Notes: generated by a model from the sequence alone, not told the origin. Counted from the stretch's first letter, positions 28,766 through 40,168 are shown. The stretch: 64,000 nucleotides of DNA from Gari tellinella (GCA_922989275.2 OV277870.1:46434356-46498355), one strand, 5' to 3'. Numbers and translations: made by a program.

Positions 28766-29079
28766 AACTTACCAATGGGTATTATTCTGAGTAGTAATTA
28801 AATACCAGCTCGATTGTAGTTAATGCGTTGGATGCATATCAAGATTTAAAGTGAAGAAACTAGAGATCTCTTGAGGGTGTAGTAAACCCATAAGCGAAGT
28901 TTTCAAAGTGCATGTTTCTAACTTTTTTCTTTCATGATTATTTTGGAAGAGCTATTTATGATAACTACACAAAAAGCATATACTAGTGTACATTATTTCG
29001 CACTACATAAATTCAGAAAAGACGTGTTTAATTAGGATTTTTTCTCAAATTTTGTCAAATTCAAAGTAGATCTACAAGC
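28766..29079. other. No feature seen
   Basis: Unrecognised AT-rich sequence. Confidence 0.3.
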
Positions 29080-29470
29080 TTCAGTAAAATATATTTCAAA
29101 TGAAAAAAAAAATGGTAATTTTGTTTTTCATTATTCATTTCATGCCTTTGAAAGTATTTTGACATAAAGACACTAAATTTAGGCCAGACAGTCACCTTAA
29201 AACTTTAAAACAAATATGAGTCTCTAAAAGGTTTTTAATATCTTACATTTTCTTATATTCTAGCAGATGAAAACCTATATTAAGGCATTTCAAAATATGA
29301 AAAGAAATTGATAGGTAAGTGTTGACAATTTTGATTCATTGAAGAAAAAGGAGTTATCTCCCTTTACAAAATGTACAAAATTTAACCATATAATGATATT
29401 TAGAGCTTCATAATTCGAGTATTTTTAAATACTTTGACAATTGCACAAGTTCATGAATTTAGTACTCCAT
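29080..29470. repeat. Solo copy of the X'-Y repeat from the 5.2-kb element
   Basis: Matches 4251-4640 in order and direction (AGCTTCAGTAAAATATATTT, TGGTAATTTTGTTTTTCATT, AAAGGAGTTATCTCCCTTTA). It is diverged and lacks the GGGTGTATCA end. It shows that this repeat family exists outside the 5S insertion. Confidence 0.6.
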
Positions 29471-29895
29471 TAACTTATTAACTGCTGATAGTTAACTTTA
29501 ATTTAACTAATAACATGTATCTTGCAAACCTATAACCTCTGTGTACGCAAAAGAACTCTAGTTTGTTTGGAAGGGTTTCAAAATTATTTGTATGAGCTAC
29601 GAATATGTTTTCCTAAAGGTTTTGAAAAGTATGTCAGTAATTATCGTAAAATTAATGTAGTAATTTGATAGTTTACACTGATGATTGATACTTTAATGTC
29701 TATATCAACTAACGGTAATAACGTGTCTGGTGTACTTGACGCTATGGGATAGAACTATCATGTTACTTATTTGTACTGTTTGTAACATTTTGTGTTAATA
29801 TTTTTTGCATCGCTATCTCTATATTTATGTGATCAGCTGATATGCACTTATATAAGGCAGTGTTAATGGCACACTGAAAGTTGCGATCTAGATAA
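29471..29895. other. No feature seen
   Basis: Unrecognised sequence. Confidence 0.3.
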
Positions 29896-29897
29896 TA

Positions 29898-30150
29898 CAG
29901 TGCTCCCTCCTTACGAGGGGCCTCCGAACAAAGTCCCTTTCTTACAACGACCCTAGCCGCTGTTCCCCAAACAAGACGATAATATCGTCTGCTTAAACTT
30001 GTCTTCTGCTGTTTTTCTTAAAGTCTTATAGTTGACATTTTGACAGAAGGAAATATAATGATGAATGTCAAACAGCTTGAACCCAGGTCAGACGCCGCAT
30101 TACGCGGCGTCTGATCTGGTTTAAAGCTCTTTGCAACTGTAAGCCAATTT
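29898..30150 (+). mobile_element. MITE D7, 3' truncated
   Basis: TA, CAGTGCTCCCTCCTTACGAG. Hairpin CAAACAG, CTTGAACC, CAGGTCAGA, CGCCGCATTACGCGGCG, TCTGATCTGG. It runs into a decayed family A-like stretch (30158-30320). Confidence 0.7.
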
Positions 30151-30157
30151 TCGTATT

Positions 30158-30320
30158 TAACATGCTGTGGAAAATAAGACGTTTTCATTAATCACGTTTA
30201 CGCACATAATCTTATGTCCATTGCACACAGTTCGAGTAGGCGAGCGCCTGGTCAGTATCTAAACTCATAGCCACTTAGACAATAAAATACAAATGTCTAA
30301 GACTCGCAGTGAAAAGTTCT
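30158..30320 (-). mobile_element. Decayed family A copy
   Basis: GCTGTGGAAAATAAGACG, AATCACGTTTACGCACATAA and GCGCCTGGTCAGTATC keep the order of a family A element, heavily mutated. Confidence 0.4.
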
Positions 30321-30790
30321 CTTTATTTTTGTTAAGGTTTCCATAGATTCAACATGCAAATATAAGGTTCGATGATCCTAAGCATTGTCCTCAGATACGT
30401 TCCTTGACATACAGTTTAACTTGTGTTAACGCATTCATCGCTGAAGTTTTAAATACACAATTCTAGTTTCAATATCAAGGGTTTCTCTTTCGCGATTTAT
30501 TGCATAATTATCACCAGTGCATGCTCTGATTAAACAGTTCCTTTAGGAGCTCTTTGCTATGGGTCTACATTGTTTGAATTGGACATGTGATGGCTTATCA
30601 GGTACCTTACCGGCTTTGAAGGCTTTCCGACGATGTTGTGTGTTTTAGCTACGTACATTTTCATTCAATTCTAATCATAATGTTGAACATTTCCGTTTTT
30701 ATCTTAAATGAAGCATTATAAACACTGATTACCTAAATGTCCATATAAAAGTTATAACGTTACTGGCATACTTGCCGTTTAGAGATACAT
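30321..30790. other. No gene; family G scrap
   Basis: 30510-30600 has CATGCTCTGATTAAACAGTTCC, GGTCTACATTGTTTGAATTGG, like the middle of an inverted G copy. Confidence 0.35.
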
Positions 30791-30794
30791 GTAA

Positions 30795-31021
30795 CCCTTT
30801 CTGCGGCAAATAAATTGTTAGTTTTTTACGTCTTCACCGCTATATTGTTGTCTGCTTCAATGGTGTCGTCTGCAAGATCATTTCAAAGTTATAATTAAGG
30901 TAGTATGACTTATGAATCATTGATATGAGTGTCAAATAGTATTTTGCATCCTTATCAGATGCCGTGTCTGGATCCAAACTGTTTGCAAAGTCGACTTTAT
31001 GCGACTGTGGCGCCAACCTGG
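30795..31021 (-). mobile_element. MITE E9
   Basis: GTAA left, TTAA right; inverted. GTCTTCACCGCTATATTGTT, GTCGTCTGCAAGATCATTTC, then a collapsed hairpin (TCAGATGCCGTG, TCTGGATCCAAACTGTTTGC) and AGTCGACTTTATGCGACTGT. Confidence 0.6.
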
Positions 31022-31196
31022 TTAAACTATCCTTTCACTTATTTGCATTGATGATAACATATTGTCTCAGTATTCTCTGCACACTTTCTATCTTTATTAG
31101 AACAGCTGATCTGCACTTAGATCAGCCAGAGTTAATGACGCGTTTTAATATGTAATTTACATAATGGTGTATTACATGTACATATACAGTGGAAAA

Positions 31197-31345
31197 TGCG
31201 TTATTAATTCCTAATAAGCACGTTTATGCCAAAAACCTTCTGTTCATTTTAACATGACTGTCACTCAGGTATCAAGGTTCTAAAGCATCGTCAATAATTT
31301 TAAAACCCTTCTTTTCTCTGAAAGTTAATGCATTGCGTTAGCGAA
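31197..31345 (-). mobile_element. Decayed family A copy (A7)
   Basis: TA, CAGTGGAAAATGCGTTATTA, CCTAATAAGCACGTTTATGC; the hairpin is lost and the far end is unclear. Confidence 0.5.
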
Positions 31346-31349
31346 AAGT

Positions 31350-31545
31350 ATAGATTAAAACAGGATTGACAGAACGTCTTCTTCGCCGTGTCTGTTTTTA
31401 ATTTATGACATTTGTTGAGTTTTAATAGCGTTTATAACTTATGAAACATTGACATTAGCGTCCAATAGTTCGGATCCAGATCAGACGCCGCGTTACGCAG
31501 CGTCTGATCTTAAACCACACTATTTGTTTATCTAAGTGACATAGA
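31350..31545 (-). mobile_element. Decayed family E-like copy
   Basis: A hairpin at about 31465-31530 (GTTCGGATC, CAGATCAGA, CGCCGCGTTACGCAGCG, TCTGATCTT) with ATAACTTATGAAACATTGAC before it, as in other inverted E copies. Confidence 0.5.
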
Positions 31546-31686
31546 CCCTGGCAGCGAACGGATACATGCAGTATTAAAATGTTCGAAGATAGTACCCTAT
31601 CAAAATGTTTTGATACATGTGTGTCATGTTCCAAACAGTCACATTTATTAAGCGGTCTAACATATCTTTCACGAAAAGCTGCATAA

Positions 31687-32386
31687 TGCCTCGCTCACAT
31701 TTGCTGCGGCTGCCGTACGGGGGCCGCACGGCTAATCATTTCTACGGCGAGTAGCAATTCCCCGGCCGCCGCAGAATTCCTACGGCCGCCGTGTGTTGCG
31801 CTCACATTTGCTGCGGCTGCCGCGCGGCGAGATTTTATTTTTGTTGGGTTAAAAAACCTGCGGCAACCGTGCGGCCGCCGTACGGTGACCGCACGGCGAC
31901 CGTACGGCCGCCGTACGGCAGCCGTGGATGTCCCACCAGATACCATGCAACCAAAATGCTGCTTCTGCTACACAACTTGGTTTTGCTACATGTTCACACA
32001 ACTAATATCAGTCTAACAACACCATGAACTCAAAGGACACATTTGGACAGCATTTAAGAACATCTAAATCCATTTTTAGATAATATACATGTTTTACATA
32101 TATGAACAAAAGTACAAATGCACAATAGGAAAATTGACCATTGAGTTACGGCGGCCGCACGGTGGCCGTACGGCAGCCGTAGAATCACTCTGCGGCGTGT
32201 GTTTCTACGGCCGCCGTAGAAATGAAAAAATGTCATAACTCCGCGTTATAATTCTACGGCGAGCTCTACGGCCTGTAAAATATTGGGATACGCCGTGCGG
32301 CTGCCGCACGGCCGCCGTAGGATTCTCTCGATTTCACGTTATTGCGGCCGCCGTACGGCCGCTGTAGAGCAAATGTGAGCGCACTA
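31687..32386. mobile_element. GC-rich MITE L with repeated CGGCCGCCGTA motif
   Basis: 700 bp, ends related by inversion (CGCTCACATTTGCT on both), TAA on both sides (31684-31686, 32387-32389), compatible with PIF/Harbinger. The inside is packed with GTACGGCGGCCGTACGGC-like words in both directions, far more GC-rich than its surroundings. A second CGCTCACATTTGCTGCGGCT occurs internally at 31800. The Arg/Pro-rich frames on both strands follow from this composition and are not taken as genes. Confidence 0.7.
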
Positions 32387-32568
32387 TAACCTATGATCGA
32401 TTTGTTCCTCAGAAAAAATATCTTAGAAAACATTTTGGTATACTGTTTTTAGGCTGATTACATGATGGTTGTAATTATGTGTTTATTCACGGATTTCTGC
32501 TTAAGCATAACTTTTCTTAATTGCTGTGAAGGCTGAATTTTGACGTTGCATGTCTTTATTGGAGTTAA

Positions 32569-32792
32569 CCCTTTCGGCGCCTTGGTCGCATAAAGTCGAC
32601 TTTGCAAACAGCTTAAATCCAGATCAGACACCACGTCACGCGGCGTCATTGTTTGGCATTCTGATCGATAAATATTATGTCATATAACCTTAAATCTAAT
32701 TTTAAAACGTTCTTGTAGACAACAAAACTGACGAAGACGACAATAAAGCGGTGTAGGGGTATACATCTGCCGACTAATTTGATCAAGCAAGG
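32569..32792 (+). mobile_element. MITE E6
   Basis: TTAA, CCCTTTCGGCGCC to ATTTGATCAAGCAAGG, TTAA. Only the left arm of the hairpin and CGTCACGCGGCGTC remain. Confidence 0.65.
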
Positions 32793-32796
32793 TTAA

Positions 32797-33081
32797 TAGA
32801 TATATAGGTGTTGAAAAACATGATAAAAATAAATCACAACCTTATATCTCATATCACCAACAATTTTATTTTTTAAAGCAATACGCCTTTAGGGAACCCA
32901 GTGACGTAACCAGGCTTTCATTTTAGAAACGTTTTAAATATAGTGACATCATCAAATTGATCTAACATTTTTTTGTTGAAGACAAAGATATTTGCGACCG
33001 TTGTTCGCCGTTGAAAACAGGAATAGTTATGTGAAAAAATGTCTTTTCAACTTATATCAGCATTGATATGGTTTAGAAATA
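32797..33081. other. No feature seen
   Basis: Unrecognised AT-rich spacer. Confidence 0.3.
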
Positions 33082-33276
33082 CAGTAATTCCTGCCATTAC
33101 GACCACTAAAACAAGGTCAATTGATAGTTTGAAAGACATGTGCTATTTTATGTCAATGTGTAAAAGTAAATCAGTACGTTCTTGAAGGGCATTTTTATAC
33201 TTTGCTTTAAGCGTTCAACTGACTTATAACCAAATAATCAACACTTTTAAGTGGTTGTAATGGAGAGGTTTGACTG
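33082..33276. mobile_element. MITE C7
   Basis: TA, CAGTAATTCCTGCCATTACG / GTTGTAATGGAGAGGTTTGACTG, TA (only the terminal halves shown match the consensus). The type-2 hairpin is decayed (GTGTAAAAGTAAATCAGTAC; ACTTTGCTTTAAGC). Confidence 0.65.
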
Positions 33277-34471
33277 TATTCACACACGACCAATATCTAA
33301 GGCACGTCTTAAGTAAAGCGATTTAGTCGACTGAATAGATTGCATACACAACTCATTCATTTTACCGAAAGAGAGTTTCTTTATAGCCTCAAAAAACAAA
33401 TACATTATTTGAAGTGTTTGTTATTCATAGAAATGTTAACCAAAGCCAACTGAAATTGATCTGCGTTGAGCAATAACCTTATATATTTAGGTCATAATCT
33501 AATGTTATAGCATATAATTATTATCCTAAAAAGCCTGGCCCATTTTGTACATATAACACAGGTACTACAGGACTTATCTGGAGCTTATTTTTTGTATACC
33601 CTCGATTCTGACATGTCAAAACGAAACCGTAGAAAACAATCTATTTTTTGGACGCGCTCTACTTAACTTGAATTTGGTTTGTTTGTTCTGTGCAGCTTTT
33701 ATCAAGCCTCGAAAGTGCGCGAATTACTACAAAACAATCTGAGCTCAGTTTGAGTTTTTTTGTTGATATGGCAGTGTTAATGAATTCTAGTATAAGAGCT
33801 TTTTCAACGGAGTTTTGCCCTGGGAGATTTATATCCCTTACCAAAGAGACCAATACCATTCTTGCCCCTCAAGGCACACAACAATACAAAAGAGCTTGTG
33901 GCCGGGTTTTTGCACCATTCATTAAACCATTGCACAACAATATGTTATCGTTTTATTCTATGAAGAAGTCGGCGTCTGTTATGTATTTAAATGGATTAAT
34001 CAAACTGACAGCGTGCAGAGTAAGGAGTTCCCAAGGGTGAGAAAGCCTAATTAAGGAGTAAGATTATGTTTGGGCTCAAAACAAAGTCCATGTAAACGGC
34101 GTAGTGATTTACACGATAATACCTGATATCTTTACGATTGACGGAAGTAGTTGGTTATTAACGGTCAGCATATATTCTCAAGTCGTTTTGGAACCCATCA
34201 GCATTACCTTTCGAAACACGAAAGCGGTAAGTAAACTTACTTGCGTAAGTAATTTAAAACATTAAAAATACATAGATCTAGAAGTTATCATATGACAACA
34301 ACAGAACGATTTTCAGGTTGATATACAGGAAAGAGAAAATTATCAGAAACTTCATGGATAAGCGTAGCTATTAACATGTTTCAGCTTTCAATGGCCAGCG
34401 TTACGCAACAGGAATACGGAAGATAATGAGCCCAGTCCAAAGTATTCCACGCCCAAGCCAATCAGGTAACA
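33277..34471. other. No recognised gene or repeat
   Basis: A 116-codon plus-strand frame (33690-34040, from MQLLSSLESARITTK) is the longest outside repeats but has no domain I know, no flanking splice or promoter evidence, and ordinary composition for chance. This is one of the few MITE-poor parts of the window. Confidence 0.35.
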
Positions 34472-34475
34472 ACAG

Positions 34476-34717
34476 GGGCCCGTTTTACTAAACAACTTAC
34501 GCAAAATTTTTGCGTAAGTCAAAATTTTACATTTCAATTTATATTTTTTTGTTATCACTTGCTACAAACAGCAAATAGCCAAATCAGAGGACGCGCTTGT
34601 AGCGCGTCCTCTGATCTGGCTATTTGCTGTTTGCAAACATTTTTGATCGAAAAATTAGAGTTAAATTATATTGACTTACGCAAAAATTTTGCGTAAGTTG
34701 TTTAGTAAAACGGGCCC
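34476..34717. mobile_element. MITE K with GGGCCCGTTTTAC ends
   Basis: 242 bp; CAG on both sides (34473-34475, 34718-34720). Ends GGGCCCGTTTTACTAAACAA and complement, each containing its own small palindrome ACTTACGCAAAATTTTTGCG. In the centre is a perfectly paired type-1 hairpin (about 34565-34637): CAAACAG, CAAATAGC, CAAATCAGA, GGACGCGC and mirror arm. PIF/Harbinger-like look, uncertain. Confidence 0.75.
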
Positions 34718-34720
34718 CAG

Positions 34721-35848
34721 GTGATGTTGGCTGCTAAATAGAGTGTAATGGATCTTTTACAGAAACAGTTAAATGCCCAGGCCTTAAACGCTGTTAAGCG
34801 CTTTGATTGACAAAAAATGCACACATTTTAAACTGAAAGTAGAAAGGTTGACTGTTTAGGCTCCTCCGGAATACTTATTTTTAAAATCTTGCAAATATAT
34901 GTCTGGATCTATTTTCAATGCTGCCTGAAAGTGGCACATTTTGCAGGAGATAATTTATATTGAAGAATTACCAAGTGTCAAACCTTGTTTTCGGAAAACT
35001 CTTCCAACACGATGTCCGACTCAGAACTTTATCATTCTACGGGAGCCAATATGTGCCATACACGTCAAAACGTTTTATACGATATTAAAGGCGCTTAATT
35101 AAACTGTTTAAATCTCGATTTAGTTTCATTTGCCAAACTGGGCTACCAGGTATGAAAATAATTATGCTGCAAAAGGTTCAAAAGAAATAAGGCCTGGCTA
35201 TGTATCCTTTTTAAGGTTTAACTGCGTCACTGCCTGATTGAGCTATTTGGGCTTTAATCATTTAGGCATTTTAAAGGTGATAGTCAAATTGTTTGGATTT
35301 TGACACTGACTGTTATGATGTATGTATGTATGGTTGGGTTGGGTTTTACGGCTTTGCAAAAGGGCATATAGCGCCGATGAATGATGAAGGATGATTCTCT
35401 ATTCCAGTCATCCGGGTACTTTTTGCCTTACACATACTCTCGGACCTTTCATTCGGATGACATCTAACTTCTCGGAGAAAAATGTCAATTTCGTGTTTGT
35501 TGCCCCCCAGTGCGCGTGCTCGCTATTTAATTCATTGCCGAATGAAGGGTGCGTGACGTCACACTGGAAAAGAGAATGAGATGATATGGTTTCAGGTAGA
35601 TGATGTCGGCTAATCTCATTCGTTGCCAAGCAGCGCATGAGATCAAAACGACTGACATGCCTACATTTTAGTCTTTGTCAGAGTGGATAATCTTGGTCTG
35701 ATAACAATGCAATTTTCCCTATGACAATATAAACGCAGTGAAATGGGTATAGATACAACTCATCATTTTAAGGTGCATTTCAAATGTTAGTTCAAGCCTG
35801 GATAATACAAAAGGCTAAACATTTGCATTTCAATCATTATATATTTTT
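34721..35848. other. No gene; one possible short repeat
   Basis: 35325-35390 (GGGTTGGGTTTTACGGC ... GCATATAGCGCCGATG) resembles the start of the mollusc repeat at 7848. Overlapping frames at 35391-35640 on both strands have no known domain. Confidence 0.35.
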
Positions 35849-35852
35849 TTAA

Positions 35853-36081
35853 TCCATTACCCCATAGCCTGGTTTAAATATTGAAGATAGTTAACCACTT
35901 AAAGCAGGTTTAAAGTAAAGCAGAATGCGCCTTTAGGCGCATTCTGCTTTACTTTCAGCCTGCTTTAAGCTAATACATACTAGAATATAGAAATTACTTC
36001 TTAGAATTCATATTTATGACTGTAAAAATTGGAACTGTTTTATTCAGTGGATGAATATATTTAATGCTATGAGGGGAAGGG
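35853..36081 (+). mobile_element. MITE B3
   Basis: TTAA, CCATTACCCCATAG / GCTATGAGGGGAAGGG, TTAA. The hairpin (about 35900-35968) is paired except for one TTTAAAG/CTTTCAG difference. Confidence 0.8.
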
Positions 36082-36085
36082 TTAA

Positions 36086-37619
36086 ATATTATATCCTAAC
36101 CTTCTCGATCGGAAACTAAACTACTAAAACATGTAGGTTTTAACTCTTAGAACACTAGCTTAGTTTTCAAACTTCAAAAGGTTAACGAAAACGCCGGTTT
36201 AAAAATATAGTATATCTCATGTATATCATTTATGCTGAGTGTGACGTCAGTTTAAAATTAACATAACTTAACTATGACTTTGTCATTTTCTGGTCACTTA
36301 TTTTACAAACTGACATGTGCTACATGTAAGCAACCACTAAATAAGAAAGTAAGATTAGTTTTAAAGACAGATGACCGCTTCATGTAGGACAGTATTACAT
36401 TTATACAATTAGTTTTGCCCTGAATAAACATATATGATTTATAAACAAGTCAAAGTTTAGAGCTCGCTTTATCATTGTGTCTAATATGGAAACAGGAAAC
36501 ACCAATATTTGGCTTACAGATATATTTATATGGTGACGTTTTTAACCTATGTGTTGTTAATATCTTTAATTGAATCATCAATTTTCATCGTTAAGGATTT
36601 TATTTGTTTTTTTCTCAGTACATCTTAAAAATGCAAATCAGCAAATTATGAATCTTACAATTATGGTTATAAGCAAACCAATGTTGAAAATATGCCCTAC
36701 GCTGTTCAACTGCATTTAGCAAGTTCTGTCAAACCTCAGCTGAACAGGACAAATTGGGGACTATTAAAACAACCTGTAGCTTAATGCATGATAATAGTAA
36801 TGTGAACGTTTCAAAAATTAGTTTCTGTATTACTTGTGACTTGAGTTTAGCTTAGCATCCTTTTGAAAACCGTTAATAAAGTTAATTAAACTGTCCATTT
36901 AGAACAGTCAATTACCCCATTACGCATTAAACACCATTTTATTTTTTCACTGCACTGACTAAAATATAATGCTCTATACAATCATTAATATGCAACCATA
37001 ATATATATTTCTATATTTTAACAGGTGATGGCTGAAAGTAGGCCTAAAAGTAAAGTATTATGTGGACACCTGTCGTCTTAACTAGAACAATGATAGTGGG
37101 TAAAGTATTAAGAACAGACTCCTAGGGAGGGAAATTTAAACCCATTGAGTGCTGATAATGACTTAACTTACATTTGCAAAGCGCCCAATATATAGCTTAA
37201 AGAAGACGATATTTGGGAACGGCAGTAAAATACAATTTCTTCACGTGTTTGGCTGTATTAGTTTATTAGAAACAGATTAGAATCATTAAAGTGACGTTAC
37301 TCTCTTCAGCTAATGGCAATGGCGCCACCAAACGACTGTCATATTTTCATTGTGTAAACAATCAACTTTAACACGATTTGAGTATCCTTCTGCTCAATAT
37401 TAAATTGTGCTATATTTTCTATATCTCTGGCAAACAGTAACATGCAGCATTCACATGATATACAGAGTAACTTGGCATGTAGTCTGGTTCCAAACTGCTT
37501 GACACTTTGAAAATTTCTGAAAGATCATGAAAGTAGATCAACTCTGAGAATGTAGCAAGATGATAATGTTTTGCAGTTGACAGCTTCATAGATTTTTAAA
37601 GGTTAAGTAAGTCTACCTT
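36086..37619. other. No gene seen
   Basis: 36290-36430 has words of family C (GTAAGCAACCACTAAATAAG) but no ends. A hairpin scrap near 37475 (AGTCTGGTTCCAAACTGCTTG). Otherwise unrecognised. Confidence 0.35.
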
Positions 37620-37623
37620 TTAA

Positions 37624-37852
37624 CCTTTTATCCCATAGACTGATTCTAATTTTGAAAACAGGTGACCATCTAAGCAGGGTGAAAGTAAAGCAGAATGTGC
37701 CTAAATGTCAGCCTGCCTGCTTTAAGCTACCATCTGCTAGAATATAGAAACTATTTCTTATCATACATATTCTTAACTGTTTATATTGGAACTATTTTAT
37801 ACAATGAGGAGTAAATTAAATGCGTAAAAAGGCGTATTTATGAGGTAAAGGG
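37624..37852 (+). mobile_element. MITE B4, hairpin partly deleted
   Basis: TTAA, CTTTTATCCCATAGACTG / TTATGAGGTAAAGGG. The second hairpin arm is missing (AGCAGAATGTGCCTAAATG, then CAGCCTGCCTGC). Its right TTAA (37853-37856) is also the left TTAA of H1. Confidence 0.75.
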
Positions 37853-37856
37853 TTAA

Positions 37857-38291
37857 CACGTATCATGCTAAGCGCGACTTGGCTTATATTTGCAAACAGC
37901 TAGGATTGAGATCAGACGCCGCGTAACTACAGTGGATAATCTGTTATTATTTCCCGTTTAAACGCAAACGAAACGCAAACGCAAAGTACTAAAACGTACA
38001 AAAGTACAACTTTTGGACAATTCGGATAATTCATGTTTATATTGATGGCAAATAGTTTGGAGCCTGATCAGACGCCGGGTTACCCGGCGTCTGATCTGGC
38101 TCCAAACGGTTTGTAATAGAAAAAATAGTTTTAGCGTAAACGCGTTTATTGGGAAAGAATAACGTTTTCTCCACTGTATTGGTCACTCATATTTAACCTT
38201 TCTTCTGTTAAAAAAGCATAATAACCAATTTTGATTTTAGTCACAAACGATATAGTTATATAAGGAAGACGGCAATTCAGCATGATAAGGG
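37857..38291 (+). mobile_element. MITE H1, interrupted by A8
   Basis: Defines family H: TTAA target, ends CCCTTATCATGCTAAGCG / GCATGATAAGGG, AGACTTGGCTAATATTTGCAAACAG, (joined stretch continues) with type-1 boxes CTAGGATT, GAGATCAGA, CGCCGCGTAAC. It is cut in the hairpin loop by A8; the second arm is missing and the tail AAGACGGCAATTCAGCATG follows. Confidence 0.7.
37930..38176 (+). mobile_element. MITE A8 nested in H1
   Basis: TA (37928-37929, 38177-38178). Full length; ends CAGTGGATAATCTG / CGTTTTCTCCACTG. Its insertion point is the GTAAC of another hairpin's loop. Confidence 0.9.
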
Positions 38292-38452
38292 TTAACACGA
38301 TTTAATCATCCTTTTGAACAGTATTGGCAATTTCGTTATAGCTCTGGTAAACAGTTACATCTAGAATTTACATGAGACGCAGAGTGATTTGGCACCTCAT
38401 CTAATTCCAAACCGTTTGACACTTTGCCATTTTCAAACAGAAAATACAAGTA

Positions 38453-38701
38453 CAGTGGAGAAAACGTTATTCTTTCCCAATAAACGCGTTTACGCGAAAC
38501 CTATTATCTCCTGTGCAAACAGTTTGGAGCTAGATCAGACGCCGGGTAACCCGGCGTCTGATCAGGCTCCAAACTGTTTGTCGTCAAAGTTAGAATCACC
38601 TTTTGGAATTGTCAAAAAGTTATCATTTTCTTCATTTTTTCTGCGATGCGTTTGCGTTTCGTTTGCGTTTAAACGGGAAAGAATAACGTTTTCTCCACTA
38701 T
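38453..38701 (-). mobile_element. MITE A9
   Basis: TA left; right end CCACTATGG has lost the G. The hairpin (about 38516-38581) is paired but for the GAGC-TAGATC base. The arm distal to the hairpin is diverged (TCTGCGATGCGTTTGCG). Confidence 0.85.
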
Positions 38702-38704
38702 GGA

Positions 38705-38912
38705 TCTAAACAAACTTTGAGAATTGTTGCGGATGATATTTGTTAACAGACGGTAATTTTTTAGCTTGTCAAAGGCTAAAAAAATATGTTATCTACACAA
38801 TGTTAATATGAGTGACAAACAGTTTGGATCCATATTACATGTAGACCCGGCTTATAAACACGATCTAAACTGGTTGTAAATGTTAGCCAAGTCGCGCTTA
38901 GCATGATAAGAG
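38705..38912 (-). mobile_element. MITE H2, decayed
   Basis: Right end AGTCGCGCTTAGCATGATAAG then TTAA. Hairpin CAAACAG, TTTGGATC, CATATTACATGT... is eroded. The left end is not seen. Confidence 0.5.
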
Positions 38913-38916
38913 TTAA

Positions 38917-39189
38917 TACATTACTCGTATGATTTTACTTTACACTAGAACTGCTTGAAATATTAATGTCTTTACCGCGAGTACAAACATTGTTTTGATC
39001 CTGATCGGCCACCGTATTACGAGCTAAAAACTATTTGACACTCATTTCAATATTTCCTCAGTCAATATACATAACATTTAAATTTGAGAAAAGCAGACGA
39101 TGATTGATTTATACGGTTGAATTCATATCTTAGAAAGGATTAAGTGAATAGTTTTGTTTACATGAATAAAAATTCTTAAAAACGGTTCA
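38917..39189. other. No gene; E-like scrap
   Basis: 38985-39060 has TTGTTTTGATCCTGATCGGCCACCG and ATTTGACACTCATTTCAATA, a worn family E middle. Confidence 0.35.
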
Positions 39190-39408
39190 ATGAACAAGAT
39201 AATTTCTTTCCAAAACGCCGTGTATGTTATAAAACAGTTATGTCCGCTACAAACAGGCTAGAAGCAGATCAGATGCCAAGTTACTTTTAATTAGGAGCAC
39301 AAACGATAGGTACGTTAACATTATATAAAACCTTTGAATGTCCTTCTTTTTATAAATGCGTTTGCGTTTAGTTCCATTTGAGCGGGAAAGAAAAATGGCT
39401 CCCCAGTT
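39190..39408 (-). mobile_element. Decayed family A copy
   Basis: ATTTCTTTCCAAAACGCCG, CTACAAACAGGCTAGAAGC, AGATCAGATGCCAAGTTAC and ATGCGTTTGCGTTTAGTTCC keep the family A order. Confidence 0.45.
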
Positions 39409-39409
39409 A

Positions 39410-40020
39410 CTGATATCTAAATTGATCAAACAAACATTACAATACACATGATAAGTGTTCCACTTATAATAGTATTCTTCAGGGGTGTAACCTGATTTTA
39501 ACACTATGTCATCAAGCTTGATGATAATTTATAAATGCATGAAGCTTTGTCGGCGGTAATTGCACAATCTAAAATATGACAAGTAGAATCTGGTGAGGAC
39601 ATGCAATGACAATGACAGTTAGAAATGAAATAGGCATGACGTGTCTCATTTCATGAACCCATGAAACTTTTAATGGAAAAAATGTTTTAAAATTAAGTTC
39701 TGTCCATTCTCGTCTGTCCTCTGATCTAGGTCTACAGTATTTCGTAGTACAAGTACTATTTTTGCATTTGACAGGTACATGTATACTCTCATGGGTTGCA
39801 TTCAATGTTTTACCTAAACAATATAATAAAACAATTCAGTTGCAAATATTTAGACATTTATCACACCTGTTTATTTCTATTCACTTGATTTCAACACTGT
39901 CACACGCAACGTACCAACATTTACCATGTTGTGACCAATAGTATCACGTTTGGATAATTGTATGCCAAATAATTAATGTATGTCAAATGATCATGACCGG
40001 AAACATATATAAATAACCGC
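39410..40020. other. No gene seen
   Basis: Unrecognised. Confidence 0.3.
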
Positions 40021-40022
40021 AG

Positions 40023-40168
40023 GTCCAAAGGTTATAAAGCATTTGAGTCGAATCTGAGGTCGTTCTCAAGCATTGGATTGGTTAGATTGGAGTCAACGTT
40101 CACATCTTACCAATCAGATGCTTCAAAACGATCTTAAACACAACTCAAACACTTTATAACCTTTGGAC
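40023..40168. mobile_element. Palindromic element N2
   Basis: GTCCAAAGGTTATAAAGCAT / CACTTTATAACCTTTGGAC with TTTGAGT/ACTCAAA inside and CAAGCATTGGATTGGT / ACCAATCAGATGCTT around the centre. Same family as 13703-13850; no clear target duplication. Confidence 0.65.

Noticed and set aside
31695..32236. Arg/Ala-rich frames
   Set aside because: Caused by the GC-rich repeated words of element L; present on both strands.
33690..34040. 116-codon frame
   Set aside because: No domain, no splice or promoter support; length within chance for AT-rich DNA of this size. Mentioned in the interval note only.
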